The notes below the pieces were generated by a model that had not been told where the DNA came from, did not search any database, and saw nothing but the letters and a program-made list of their open reading frames with translations. A DNA stretch of 64,000 nucleotides from Globodera rostochiensis (lineage: Eukaryota; Nematoda; Chromadorea; Rhabditida; Heteroderidae), in contig JAEVLN010000003.1 in assembly GCA_018350325.1 (NCBI GenBank), positions 5,349,758 to 5,413,757 on the forward strand. Reading direction: 5' to 3'. This document shows, in pieces, positions 34,401-49,400 of this stretch. Numbering within the stretch: the stretch's first letter is position 1; each line of letters begins with the position of its first letter. The translations under genes and the position numbers were made by a program.

Positions 34401-37400
34401 GTCCAAATTACTCTCGCCGTCTGACTCTCTCTTTTTAGTACACTATTTCTCTAAAAAATAAAATTTTCAGAAATTAAACTAAAACAATTTTTAGATGGGG
34501 TGCATTCTTGTCCAAATTACTCTCGCCGTCTGACTCTCTCTTTTTAGTACACTATTTCCCCAAAAAATAAAATTTTCAGAAATTAAACTAAAACAATTTT
34601 TAGATGGGGTGCATTCTTGTCCAAATTACTCTCGCCGTCTGACTCTCTCTTTTTAGTACACTATTTCTCAAAAAATAATATTTTCAGAAATTAAACTAAA
34701 ACAATTTTTAGATGGGGTGCATTCTTGTCCAAATTACTCTCGCCGTCTGACTCTCTCTTTTTAGTACACTATTTCTCCAAAAAATAAAATTTTCAGAAAT
34801 TAAACTAAAACAGTTTTTTAGATGGGGTGCATTCTTGTCCAAATTACTCTTGCCGTCTGACTACCTTCTCTTTTTAGTACACTACTCCGAAAAATAAAAT
34901 TTTCAGAAATTAAACTAAAACAGATTTTTAGATGGGGTGCATTCTTGTCCAAATTACTCTCGCCGTCTGACTCTCTCTTTTTATTACACTATTTCTCCAA
35001 AAAATAAAATTTTCAGAAATTAAACTAAAACAATTTTTAGATGGGGTGCATTCTTGTCCAAATTACTCTCGCCGTCTGACTCTCTCTTTTTATTACACTA
35101 TTTCTCCAAAAAATAAAATTTCAGAAATTAAACTAAAACAATTTTTAGATGGGGTGCATTGTTGTCCAAATTACTCTCGCCGTCTGACTCTCTCTTTTTA
35201 TTACACTATTTCTCCAAAAAATAAAATTTTCAGAAATTAATCTAAAACAGTTTTTTAGATGGGGTGCATTCTTGTCCAAATTACTCTCGCCGTCTGACTC
35301 TCTTTATTACACTATTTCTCCAAAAAATAAAATTTTCAGAAATTAAACTAAAACAATTTTAGATGGGGTGCATTCTTGTCCAAATTACTCTCGCCGTCTG
35401 ACTCTCTCTTTTTAGTACACTATTTCTCCATAAAATAAATTTTCAGAAATTAAACTAAAACAATTTTTAGATGGGGTGCATTCTTGTCCAAATTACTCTC
35501 GCCGTCTGACTCTCTTTTTAGTACACTATTTCTCAAAAAAATAAAATTTTCAGAAATTAAACTAAAACAATTTTTAGATGGGGTGCATTCTTGTCCAAAT
35601 TACTCTCGACGTCTGACTCTCTCTTTTTATTACACTATTTCTCCAAAAAATAAAATTTCAGAAATTAAACTAAAACAATTTTTAGATGGGGTGCATTCTT
35701 GTCCAAATTACTCTCGCCGTCTGACTCTCTCTTTTTAGTACACTATTTCTCCAAAAAATAAAATTTTCAGAAATTAAACTAAAACAATTTTTAGATGGGG
35801 TGCATTCTTGTCCAAATTACTCTCGCCGTCTGACTCTCTCTTTTTATTACACTATTTCTCCAAAAAATAAAATTTTCAGAAATTAAACTAAAACAATTTT
35901 TAGATGGGGTGCATTCTTGTCCAAATTACTCTCGCCGTCTGACTCTCTCTTTTTATTACACTATTTCTCCAAAAAATAAAATTTTCAGAAATTAAACTAA
36001 AACAATTTTTAGATGGGGTGCATTCTTGTCCAAATTACTCTCGCCGTCTGACTCTCTCTTTTTATTACACTATTTCTCCAAAAAATAAAATTTTCAGAAA
36101 TTAAACTAAAACAATTTTTAGATGGGGTGCATTCTTGTCCAAATTACTCTCGCCGTCTGACTCTCTCTTTTTATTACACTATTTCTCCAAAAAATAAAAT
36201 TTTCAGAAATTAAACTAAAACAATTTTTAGATGGGGTGCATTCTTGTCCAAATTACTCTCGCCGTCTGACTCTCTCTTTTTATTACACTATTTCTCCAAA
36301 AAATAAAATTTTCAGAAATTAAACTAAAACAATTTTTAGATGGGGTGCATTCTTGTCCAAATTACTCTCGCCGTCTGACTCTCTCTTTTTATTACACTAT
36401 TTCTCCAAAAAATAAAATTTTCAGAAATTAAACTAAAACAATTTTTAGATGGGGTGCATTCTTGTCCAAATTACTCTCGCCGTCTGACTCTCTCTTTTTA
36501 TTACACTATTTCTCCAAAAAATAAAATTTTCAGAAATTAAACTAAAACAATTTTTAGATGGGGTGCATTCTTGTCCAAATTACTCTCGCCGTCTGACTCT
36601 CTCTTTTTATTACACTATTTCTCCAAAAAATAAAATTTTCAGAAATTAAACTAAAACAATTTTTAGATGGGGTGCATTCTTGTCCAAATTACTCTCGCCG
36701 TCTGACTCTCTCTTTTTATTACACTATTTCTCCAAAAAATAAAATTTTCAGAAATTAAACTAAAACAATTTTTAGATGGGGTGCATTCTTGTCCAAATTA
36801 CTCTCGCCGTCTGACTCTCTTCTCTTTTAGTACACTATTTCTCCAAAAAATAAAATTTTCAGAAATTAAACTAAAAATTTTAGATGGGGTGCATTCTTGT
36901 CCAAATTACTCTCGCCGTCTGACTCTCTCTTTTGTACACTATTCAAAAAATAATATTTTCAGAAATTAAACTAAAACAATTTTTAGATGGGGTGCATTCT
37001 TGTCCAAATTACTCTCGCCGTCTGACTCTCTCTTTTTAGTACACTATTTCTCAAAAAATAATATTTTCAGAAATTAAACTAAAACAATTTTTAGATGGGG
37101 TGCATTCTTGTCCAAATTACTCTCGCCGTCTGACTCTCTCTTTTTAGTACACTATTTCTCCAAAAAATAAAATTTTCAGAAATTAAACTAAAACAGTTTT
37201 TTAGATGGGGTGCATTCTTGTCCAAATTACTCTCGCCGTCTGACTCTCTCTTTTTAGTACACTATTTCTCCAAAAAATAAAATTTTCAGAAATTAAACTA
37301 AAACAGTTTTTTAGATGGGGTGCATTCTTGTCCAAATTACTCTCGCCGTCTGACTCTCTCTTTTTAGTACACTATTTCTCCAAAAAATAAAATTTTCAGA

Positions 37401-40400
37401 AATTAAACTAAAACAATTTTTAGATGGGGTGCATTCTTGTCCAAATTACTCTCGCCGTCTGACTCTCTCTTTTTAGTACACTATTTCTCCAAAAAATAAA
37501 ATTTTCAGAAATTAAACTAAAACAGTTTTTTAGATGGGGTGCATTCTTGTCCAAATTACTCTCGCCGTCTGACTCTCTCTTTTTATTACACTATTTCTCC
37601 AAAAAATAAAATTTTCAGAAATTAAACTAAAACAATTTTTAGATGGGGTGCATTCTTGTCCAAATTACTCTCGCCGTCTGACTCTCTCTTTTTATTACAC
37701 TATTTCTCCAAAAAATAAAATTTCAGAAATTAAACTAAAACAATTTTTAGATGGGGTGCATTCTTGTCCAAATTACTCTCGCCGTCTGACTCTCTCTTTT
37801 TATTACACTATTTCTCCAAAAAATAAAATTTTCAGAAATTAAACTAAAACAATTTTTAGATGGGGTGCATTCTTGTCCAAATTACTCTCGCCGTCTGACT
37901 CTCTCTTTTTATTACACTATTTCTCCAAAAAATAAAATTTTCAGAAATTAAACTAAAACAATTTTTAGATGGGGTGCATTCTTGTCCAAATTACTCTCGC
38001 CGTCTGACTCTCTCTTTTTATTACACTATTTCTCCAAAAAATAAAATTTCAGAAATTAAACTAAAACAATTTTTAGATGGGGTGCATTCTTGTCCAAATT
38101 ACTCTCGCCGTCTGACTCTCTCTTTTTATTACACTATTTCTCCAAAAAATAAAATTTTCAGAAATTAAACTAAAACAATTTTTAGATGGGGTGCATTCTT
38201 GTCCAAATTACTCTCGCCGTCTGACTCTCTCTTTTTAGTACACTATTTCTCCAAAAAATAAAATTTCAGAAATTAAACTAAAACAATTTTTAGATGGGGT
38301 GCATTCTTGTCCAAATTACTCTCGCCGTCTGACTCTCTCTTTTTATTACACTATTTCTCCAAAAAATAAAATTTTCAGAAATTAAACTAAAACAATTTTT
38401 AGATGGGGTGCATTCTTGTCCAAATTACTCTCGCCGTCTGACTCTCTTTATTACACTATTTCTCCAAAAAATAAAATTTCAGAAATTAAACTAAAACAAT
38501 TTTTAGATGGGGTGCATTCTTGTCCAAATTACTCTCGCCGTCTGACTCTCTCTTTTTATTACACTATTTCTCCAAAAAATAAAATTTCAGAAATTAAACT
38601 AAAACAATTTTTAGATGGGGTGCATTCTTGTCCAAATTACTCTCGCCGTCTGACTCTCTCTTTTTAGTACACTATTTCTCCAAAAAATAAAATTTTCAGA
38701 AATTAAACTAAAACAATTTTTAGATGGGGTGCATTCTTGTCCAAATTACTCTCGCCGTCTGACTCTCTCTTTTTATTACACTATTTCTCCAAAAAATAAA
38801 ATTTTCAGAAATTAAACTAAAACAATTTTTAGATGGGGTGCATTCTTGTCCAAATTACTCTCGCCGTCTGACTCTCTCTTTTTAGTACACTATTTCTCCA
38901 AAAAATAAAATTTTCAGAAATTAAACTAAAACAATTTTTAGATGGGGTGCATTCTTGTCCAAATTACTCTCGCCGTCTGACTCTCTCTTTTTAGTACACT
39001 ATTTCTCAAAAAATAATATTTTCAGAAATTAAACTAAAACAATTTTTAGATGGAGTGCATTCTTATCCAAATTACTCTCGCCTTCTGACTCTCTCTTTTT
39101 AGTACACTATTTCTCCAAAAAATAAAATTTTCAGAAATTAAACTAAAACAATTTTTAGATGGGGTGCATTCTTGTCCAAATTACTCTCGCCGTCTGACTC
39201 TCTCTTTTTAGTACACTATTTCTCAAAAAATAAAATTTTCAGAAATTAAACTAAAACAATTTTTAGATGGGGTGCATTCTTGTCCAAATTACTCTCGCCG
39301 TCTGACTCTCTCTTTTTAGTACACTATTTCTCCAAAAAATAAAATTTTCAGAAATTAAACTAAAACAATTTTTAGATGGGGTGCATTCTTGTCCAAATTA
39401 CTCTCGCCGTCTGACTCTCTCTTTTTATTACACTATTTCTCCAAAAAATAAAATTTTCAGAAATTAAACTAAAACAATTTTTAGATGGGGTGCATTCTTG
39501 TCCAAATTACTCTCGCCGTCTGACTCTCTCTTTTTATTACACTATTTCTCCAAAAAATAAAATTTTCAGAAATTAAACTAAAACAATTTTTAGATGGGGT
39601 GCATTCTTGTCCAAATTACTCTCGCCGTCTGACTCTCTCTTTTTATTACACTATTTCTCCAAAAAATAAAATTTCAGAAATTAAACTAAAACAATTTTTA
39701 GATGGGGTGCATTCTTGTCCAAATTACTCTCGCCGTCTGACTCTCTCTTTTTATTACACTATTTCTCCAAAAAATAAAATTTTCAGAAATTAAACTAAAA
39801 CAATTTTTAGATGGGGTGCATTCTTGTCCAAATTACTCTCGCCGTCTGACTCTCTCTTTTTATTACACTATTTCTCCAAAAAATAAAATTTCAGAAAAAA
39901 CTAAAACAATTTTTCGATGGGGTGCATTCTTGTCCAAATTACTCTCGCCGTCTGACTCTCTCTTTTTAGTACACTATTTCTCCAAAAAATAAAATTTTCA
40001 GAAATTAAACTAAAAGAATTTTTAGATGGGGTGCATTCTTGTCCAAATTACTCTCGCCGTCTGACTCTCTCTTTTTAGTACACTATTTCTTCAAAAAATA
40101 AAATTTTCAGAAATTAAACTAAAACAATTTTTAGATGGGGTGCATTCTTGTCCAAATTACTCTCGCCGTCTGACTCTCTCTTTTTAGTACACTATTTCTC
40201 CAAAAAATAAAATTTTCAGAAATTAAACTAAAACAATTTTTAGATGGGGTGCATTCTTGTCCAAATTACTCTCGCCGTCTGACTCTCTCTTTTTAGTACA
40301 CTATTTCTTAAAAAATAAAATTTCAGAAATTAAACTAAAACAATTTTTAGATGGGGTGCATTCTTGTCCAAATTACTCTCGCCGTCTGACTCTCTCTTTT

Positions 40401-43400
40401 TAGTACACTATTTCTCCAAAAAATAAAATTTTCAGAAATTAAACTAAAACAGTTTTTTAGATGGGGTGCATTCTTGTCCAAATTACTCTCGCCGTCTGAC
40501 TCTCTCTTTTTAGTACACTATTTCTCAAAAAATAATATTTTCAGAAATTAAACTAAAACAATTTTTAGATGGGGTGCATTCTTGTCCAAATTACTCTCGC
40601 CGTCTGACTCTCTCTTTTTAGTACACTATTTCTCCAAAAAATAAAATTTTCAGAAATTAAACTAAAACAATTTTTAGATGGGGTGCATTCTTGTCCAAAT
40701 TACTCTCGCCGTCTGACTCTCTCTTTTTATTACACTATTTCTCCAAAAAATAAAATTTTCAGAAATTAAACTAAAACAATTTTTAGATGGGGTGCATTCT
40801 TGTCCAAATTACTCTCGCCGTCTGACTCTCTCTTTTTATTACACTATTTCTCCAAAAAATAAAATTTTCAGAAATTAAACTAAAACAATTTTTAGATGGG
40901 GTGCATTCTTGTCCAAATTATTCTCGCCGTCTGACTCTCTCTTTTTATTACACTATTTCTCCAAAAAATAAAATTTTCAGAAATTAAACTAAAACAATTT
41001 TTAGATGGGGTGCATTGTTGTCCAAATTACTCTCGCCGTCTGACTCTCTCTTTTTAGTACACTATTTCTCAAAAAATAAAATTTTCAGAAATTAAACTAA
41101 AACAATTTTTAGATGGAGTGCATTCTTGTCCAAATTACTCTCGCCGTTATTTCTCCAAAAAATAAAATTTTCAGAAATTAAACTAAAACAATTTTAGATG
41201 GGGTGCATTCATGTCCAAATTACTCTCGCCGTCTGACTCTCTCTTTTTAGTACACTATTTCTCCAAAAAATAAAATTTTCAAAAATTAAACTAAAACAAT
41301 TTTTAGATGGGGTGCATTCATTCCAAATTACTCTCGCCGTCTGACTCTCTCTTTTTAGTACACTATTTCTCCAAAAAATAAAATTTTCAAAAATTAAACT
41401 AAAACAATTTTAGATGGGGTGCATTCATGTCCAAATTAGTCTCGCCGTCTGACTCTCTCTTTTTAGCACACTATTTCTCCAAAAAATAAAATTTTCAAAA
41501 ATTAAAATAAAACAATTTTTAGATGGTGTGCATTCTTGTCCAAATTACTCTCGCCGTCTGACTCTCTCTTTTTAGCACACTATTTCTCCAAAAAATAAAA
41601 TTTTCAAAAATTAAACTAAAACAATTTTTAGATGGGGTGCATTCATGTCCAAATTACTCTCGCCGTCTGACTCTCTCTTTTTAGTACACTATTTCTCCAA
41701 AAAATAAAATTTTCAGAAATTAAACTAAAACAATTTTTAGATGGGGTGCATTCTTGTCCAAATTACTCTCGCCGTTATTTCTCCAAAAAATAAAATTTTC
41801 AGAAATTAAACTAAAACAATTTTTAGATGGGTGCATTCTTGTCCAAATTACTCTCGCCGTCTGACTCTCTCTTTTTAGTACACTATTTCTCCAAAAAATA
41901 AAATTTTCAGAAATTAAACTAAAACAGTTTTTTAGATGGGGTGCATTCTTGTCCAAATTACTCTCGCCGTCTGACTCTCTCTTTTTATTACACTATTTCT
42001 CCAAAAAATAAAATTTTCAGAAATTAAACTAAAACAATTTTTAGATGGGGTGCATTCTTGTCCAAATTACTCTCGCCGTCTGACTCTCTCTTTTTAGTAC
42101 ACTATTTCTCCAAAAAATAAAATTTCAGAAATTAAACTAAAACAATTTTTAGATGGGGTGCATTCTTGTCCAAATTACTCTCGCCGTCTGACTCTCTCTT
42201 TTTATTACACTATTTCTCCAAAAAATAAAATTTTCAGAAATTAAACTAAAACAATTTTTAGATGGGGTGCATTCTTGTCCAAATTACTCTCGCCGTCTGA
42301 CTCTCTCTTTTTATTACACTATTTCTCCAAAAAATAAAATTTTCAGAAATTAAACTAAAACAATTTTTAGATGGGGTGCATTCTTGTCCAAATTACTCTC
42401 GCCGTCTGACTCTCTTTATTACACTATTTCTCCAAAAAATAAAATTTTCAGAAATTAAACTAAAACAATTTTTAGATGGGGTGCATTCTTGTCCAAATTA
42501 CTCTCGCCGTCTGACTCTCTCTTTTTATTACACTATTTCTCCAAAAAATAAAATTTTCAGAAATTAAACTAAAACAATTTTTAGATGGGGTGCATTCTTG
42601 TCTAAATTACTCTCGCCGTCTGACTCTCTCTTTTTATTACACTATTTCTCCAAAAAATAAAATTTTCAGAAATTAAACTAAAACAATTTTTAGATGGGGT
42701 GCATTATTGTCTAAATTACTCTCGCCGACTGACTCTCTCTTTTTATTACACTATTTCTCCAAAAAATAAAATTTTCAGAAATTAAACTAAAACAATTTTT
42801 AGATGGGGTGCATTCTTGTCCAAATTACTCTCGCCGTCTGACTCTCTCTTTTTATTACACTATTTCTCCAAAAAATAAAATTTTCAGAAATTAAACTAAA
42901 ACAATTTTTAGATGGGGTGCATTCTTGTCCAAATTACTCTCGCCGTTATTTCTCCAAAAAATAAAATTTTCAGAAATTAAACTAAAACAATTTTTAGATG
43001 GGTGCATTCTTGTCCAAATTACTCTCGCCGTCTGACTCTCTCTTTTTAGTACACTATTTCTCCAAAAAATAAAATTTTCAGAAATTATACTAAAACAGTT
43101 TTTTAGATGGGGTGCATTCTTGTCCAAATTACTCTCGCCGTCTGACTCTCTCTTTTTATTACACTATTTCTCCAAAAAATAAAATTTTCAGAAATTAAAC
43201 TAAAACAATTTTTAGATGGGGTGCATTCTTGTCCAAATTACTCTCGCCGTCTGACTCTCTCTTTTTATTACACTATTTCTCCAAAAAATAAAATTTTCAG
43301 AAATTAAACTAAAACAATTTTTAGATGGGGTGCATTCTTGTCCAAATTACTCTCGCCGTCTGACTCTCTCTTTTTATTACACTATTTCTCCAAAAAATAA

Positions 43401-46400
43401 AATTTTCAGAAATTAAACTAAAACAATTTTTAGATGGGGTGCATTCTTGTCCAAATTACTCTCGCCGTCTGACTCTCTCTTTTTATTACACTATTTCTCA
43501 AAAAAATAAAATTTTCAGAAATTAAACTAAAACAATTTTTAGATGGGGTGCATTCTTGTCCAAATTACTCTCGCCGTCTGACTCTCTCTTTTTATTACAC
43601 TATTTCTCCAAAAAATAAAATTTCAGAAATTAAACTAAAACAATTTTTAGATGGGGTGCATTCTTGTCCAAATTACTCTCGCCGTCTGACTCTCTCTTTT
43701 TATTACACTATTTCTCCAAAAAATAAAATTTTCAGAAATTAAACTAAAACAATTTTTAGATGGGGTGCATTCTTGTCCAAATTACTCTCGCCGTCTGACT
43801 CTCTCTTTTTATTACACTATTTCTCCAAAAAATAAAATTTTCAGAAATTAAACTAAAACAATTTTTAGATGGGGTGCATTCTTGTCCAAATTACTCTCGC
43901 CGTCTGACTCTCTCTTTTTATTACACTATTTCTCCAAAAAATAAAATTTTCAGAAATTAAACTAAAACAATTTTTAGATGGGGTGCATTCTTGTCCAAAT
44001 TACTCTCGCCGTCTGACTCTCTCTTTTTATTACACTATTTCTCCAAAAAATAAAATTTTCAGAAATTAAACTAAAACAATTTTTAGATGGGGTGCATTCT
44101 TGTCCAAATTACTCTCGCCGTCTGACTCTCTCTTTTTATTACACTATTTCTCCAAAAAATAAAATTTTCAGAAATTAAACTAAAACAATTTTTAGATGGG
44201 GTGCATTCTTGTCCAAATTACTCTCGCCGTCTGACTCTCTCTTTTTATTACACTATTTCTCCAAAAAATAAAATTTTCAGAAATTAAACTAAAACAATTT
44301 TTAGATGGGGTGCATTCTTGTCCAAATTACTCTCGCCGTCTGACTCTCTCTTTTTATTACACTATTTCTCCAAAAAATAAAATTTTCAGAAATTAAACTA
44401 AAACAATTTTTAGATGGGGTGCATTCTTGTCCAAATTACTCTCGCCGTCTGACTCTCTCTTTTTATTACACTATTTCTCCAAAAAATAAAATTTTCAGAA
44501 ATTAAACTAAAACAATTTTTAGATGGGGTGCATTCTTGTCCAAATTACTCTCGCCGTCTGACTCTCTCTTTTTATTACACTATTTCTCCAAAAAATAAAA
44601 TTTTCAGAAATTAAACTAAAACAATTTTTAGATGGGGTGCATTCTTGTCCAAATTACTCTCGCCGTCTGACTCTCTCTTTTTATTACACTATTTCTCCAA
44701 AAAATAAAATTTCAGAAATTAAACTAAAACAATTTTTAGATGGGGTGCATTCTTGTCCAAATTACTCTCGCCGTCTGACTCTCTCTTTTTATTACACTAT
44801 TTCTCCAAAAAATAAAATTTTCAGAAATTAAACTAAAACAATTTTTAGATGGGGTGCATTCTTGTCCAAATTACTCTCGCCGTCTGACTCTCTCTTTTTA
44901 TTACACTATTTCTCCAAAAAATAAAATTTTCAGAAATTAAACTAAAACAATTTTTAGATGGGGTGCATTCTTGTCCAAATTACTCTCGCCGTCTGACTCT
45001 CTCTTTTTAGTACACTATTTCTCCAAAAAATAAAATTTTCAGAAATTAAACTAAAACAATTTTTAGATGGGGTGCATTCTTGTCCAAATTACTCTCGCCG
45101 TCTGACTCTCTCTTTTTAGTACACTATTTCTCCAAAAAATAAAATTTTCAAAAATTAAACTAAAACAATTTTTAGATGGGGTGCATTCATGTCCAAATTA
45201 CTCTCGCCGTCTGACTCTCTCTTTTTAGTACACTATTTCTCCAAAAAAAAAAATTTTCAAAAATTAAACTAAAACAATTTTTAGATGGGGTGCATTCTTG
45301 TCCAAATTACTCTCGCCGTCTGACTCTCTCTTTTTAGTACACTATTTCTCCAAAAAATAAAATTTTCAAAAATTAAACTAAAACAATTTTTAGATGGGGT
45401 GCATTCATGTCCAAATTACTCTCGCCGTCTGACTCTCTCTTTTTAGTACACTATTTCTCCAAAAAACAAATTTTCAAAAATTAAACTAAACCATTTTAGA
45501 TGGGGTGCATTCATGTCCAAATTAGTCTCGCCGTCTGACTCTCTCTTTTTAGCACACTATTTCTCCAAAAAATAAAATTTTCAAAAATTAAACTAAAACA
45601 ATTTTTAGATGGGGTGCATTCTTGTCCAAATTACTCTCGCCGTCTGACTCTCTCTTTTTAGTACACTATTTCTCCAAAAAATAAAATTTTCAAAAATTAA
45701 ACTAAAACAATTTTTAGATGGGGTGCATTCTTGTCCAAATTACTCTCGCCGTCTGACTCTCTCTTTTTAGTACACTATTTCTCCAAAAAATAAAATTTTT
45801 AGAAATTAAACTAAAACAATTTTTAGATGGGGTGCATTCTTGTCCAAATTACTCTCGTCGTCTGACTTTCTCTTTTTATTACACTATTTCTCCAAAAAAT
45901 AAAATTTTCAGAAATTAAACTAAAACAATTTTTAGATGGGGTGCATTCTTGTCCAAATTACTCTCGCCGTCTGACTCTCTCTTTTTATTACACTATTTCT
46001 CCAAAAAATAAAATTTCAGAAATTAAACTAAAACAATTTTTAGATGGGGTGCATTCTTGTCCAAATTACTCTCGCCGTCTGACTCTCTCTTTTTAGTACA
46101 CTATTTCTCAAAAAATAATATTTTCAGAAATTAAACTAAAACAATTTTTAGATGGAGTGCATTCTTATCCAAATTACTCTCGCCGTCTGACTCTCTTTAT
46201 TACACTATTTCTCCAAAAAATAAAATTTCAGAAATTAAACTAAAACAATTTTTAGATGGGGTGCATTCTTGTCCAAATTACTCTCGCCGTCTGACTCTTT
46301 CTTTTTAGTACACTATTTCTCCAAAAAATAAAATTTTCAGAAATTAAACTAAAACAATTTTTAGATGGGGTGCATTCTTGTCCAAATTACTCTCGCCGTC

Positions 46401-49400
46401 TGACTCTCTCTTTTTAGTACACTATTTCTCCAAAAAATAAAATTTTCAGAAATTAAACTAAAACAATTTTTAGATGGGGTGCATTCTTGTCCAAATTACT
46501 CTCGCCGTCTGACTCTCTCTTTTTATTACACTATTTCTCCAAAAAATAAAATTTTCAGAAATTAAACTAAAACAATTTTTAGATGGGGTGCATTCTTGTC
46601 TAAATTACTCTCGCCGTCTGACTCTCTCTTTTTATTACACTATTTCTCCAAAAAATAAAATTTTCAGAAATTAAACTAAAACAATTTTTAGATGGGGTGC
46701 ATTCTTGTCCAAATTACTCTCGCCGACTGACTCTCTCTTTTTATTACACTATTTCTCCAAAAAATAAAATTTTCAGAAATTAAACTAAAACAATTTTTAG
46801 ATGGGGTGCATTCTTGTCCAAATTATTCTCGCCGTCTGACTCTCTCTTTTTATTACACTATTTCTCCAAAAAATAAAATTTTCAGAAATTAAACTAAAAC
46901 AATTTTTAGATGGGGTGCATTGTTGTCCAAATTACTCTCGCCGTCTGACTCTCTCTTTTTAGTACACTATTTCTCAAAAAATAAAATTTTCAGAAATTAA
47001 ACTAAAACAATTTTTAGATGGAGTGCATTCTTGTCCAAATTACTCTCGCCGTCTGACTCTCTCTTTTTAGTACACTATTTCTCCAAAAAATAAAATTTTC
47101 AGAAATTAAACTAAAACAATTTTTAGATGGGGTGCATTCTTGTCCAAATTACTCTCGCCGTCTGACTCTCTCTTTTTATTACACTATTTCTCCAAAAAAT
47201 AAAATTTTCAGAAATTAAACTAAAACAATTTTTAGATGGGGTGCATTCTTGTCCAAATTACTCTCGCCGTCTGACTCTCTCTTTTTAGTACACTATTTCA
47301 CCAAAAAATAAAATTTCAGAAATTAAACTAAAACAATTTTTAGATGGGGTGCATTCTTGTCCAAATTACTCTCGCCGTCTGACTCTCTCTTTTTATTACA
47401 CTATTTCTCCAAAAAATAAAATTTTCAGAAATTAAACTAAAACAATTTTTAGATGGGGTGCATTCTTGTCCAAATTACTCTCGCCGTCTGACTCTCTCTT
47501 TTTATTACACTATTTCTCCAAAAAATAAAATTTTCAGAAATTAAACTAAAACAATTTTTAGATGGGGTGCATTCTTGTCCAAATTACTCTCGCCGTCTGA
47601 CTCTCTCTTTTTATTACACTATTTCTCCAAAAAATAAAATTTTCAGAAATTAAACTAAAACAATTTTTAGATGGGGTGCATTCTTGTCCAAATTACTCTC
47701 GCCGTCTGACTCTCTCTTTTTATTACACTATTTCTCCAAAAAATAAAAATTTCAGAAATTAAACTAAAACAATTTTTAGATGGGGTGCATTCTTGTCCAA
47801 ATTACTCTCGCCGTCTGACTCTCTCTTTTTAGTACACTATTTCTCCAAAAAATAAAATTTTCAGAAATTAAACTAAAACAATTTTTAGATGGGGTGCATT
47901 CTTGTCCAAATTACTCTCGCCGTCTGACTCTCTCTTTTTAGTACACTATTTCTCAAAAAATAATATTTTCAGAAATTAAACTAAAACAATTTTTAGATGG
48001 AGTGCATTCTTATCCAAATTACTCTCGCCGTCTGACTCTCTCTTTTTATTACACTATTTCTCAAAAAATAATATTTTCAGAAATTAAACTAAAACAATTT
48101 TTAGATGGAGTGCATTCTTATCCAAATTACTCTCGCCGTCTGACTCTCTCTTTTTAGTACACTATTTCTCCAAAAAATAAAATTTCAGAAATTAAACTAA
48201 AACAATTTTTAGATGGGGTGCATTCTTGTCCAAATTACTCTCGCCGTCTGACTCTCTCTTTTTAGTACACTATTTCTCCAAAAAATAAAATTTTCAGAAA
48301 TTAAACTAAAACAGTTTTTTAGATGGGGTGCATTCTTGTCCAAATTACTCTCGCCGTCTGACTCTCTCTTTTTAGTACACTATTTCACCAAAAAATAAAA
48401 TTTCAGAAATTAAACTAAAACAATTTTTAGATGGGGTGCATTCTTGTCCAAATTACTCTCGCCGTCTGACTCTCTCTTTTTAGTACACTATTTCTCAAAA
48501 AATAATATTTTCAGAAATTAAACTAAAACAATTTTTAGATGGAGTGCATTCTTATCCAAATTACTCTCGCCGTCTGACTCTCTCTTTTTAGTACACTATT
48601 TCTCAAAAATGGAGTGCATTCTTGTCCAAATTACTCTCGCCGTCTGACTCTCTTTAATACACTATTTCTCCAAAAAATAAAATTTCAGAAATTAAACTAA
48701 AACAATTTTTAGTTGGGCTGCATTCTTGTCCAAATTACTCTCGCCGTCTGACTCTCTCTTTTTAGTACAATATTTCTCCAAAAAATAAAATTTTCAGAAA
48801 TTAAACTAAAACAATTTTTAGATGGGGTGCATTCTTGTCCAAATTACTCTCGCCGTCTGACTCTCTCTTTTTAGTACACTATTTCTCCAAAATGGGGTGC
48901 ATTCTTGTCCAAATTTCTCTCGCCGTCTGACTCTCTCTTTTTATTACACTATTTCTCCAAAAAATAAAATTTCAGAAATTAAACTAAAACAATTTTTAGA
49001 TGGGGTGCATTCTTGTCCAAATTACTCTTGCCGTCTGACTCTCTCTTTTTAGTAGACTATTTCTCCGAAAAATAAAATTTTCAGAAATTAAACTAAATCA
49101 ATTTTTAGATTGGGTGCATTCTTGTCCAAATTACTCTCGCCGTCTGACTCTCTCTTTTTAGTACACTATTTCTCTAAAAAATAAAATTTTCAGAAATTAA
49201 ACTAAAACAATTTTTAGATGGGGTGCATTCTTGTCCAAATTACTCTTGCCGTCTGACTCTCTCTTTTTAGTACACTATTTCTCCGAAAAATAAAATTTTC
49301 AGAAATTAAACTAAATCAATTTTTAGATGGGGTGCATTCTTGTGCGAATTACTCTCGCCGTCTGACTCTCTCTTTTAGTACCCTATTTCACTAAAAAATA

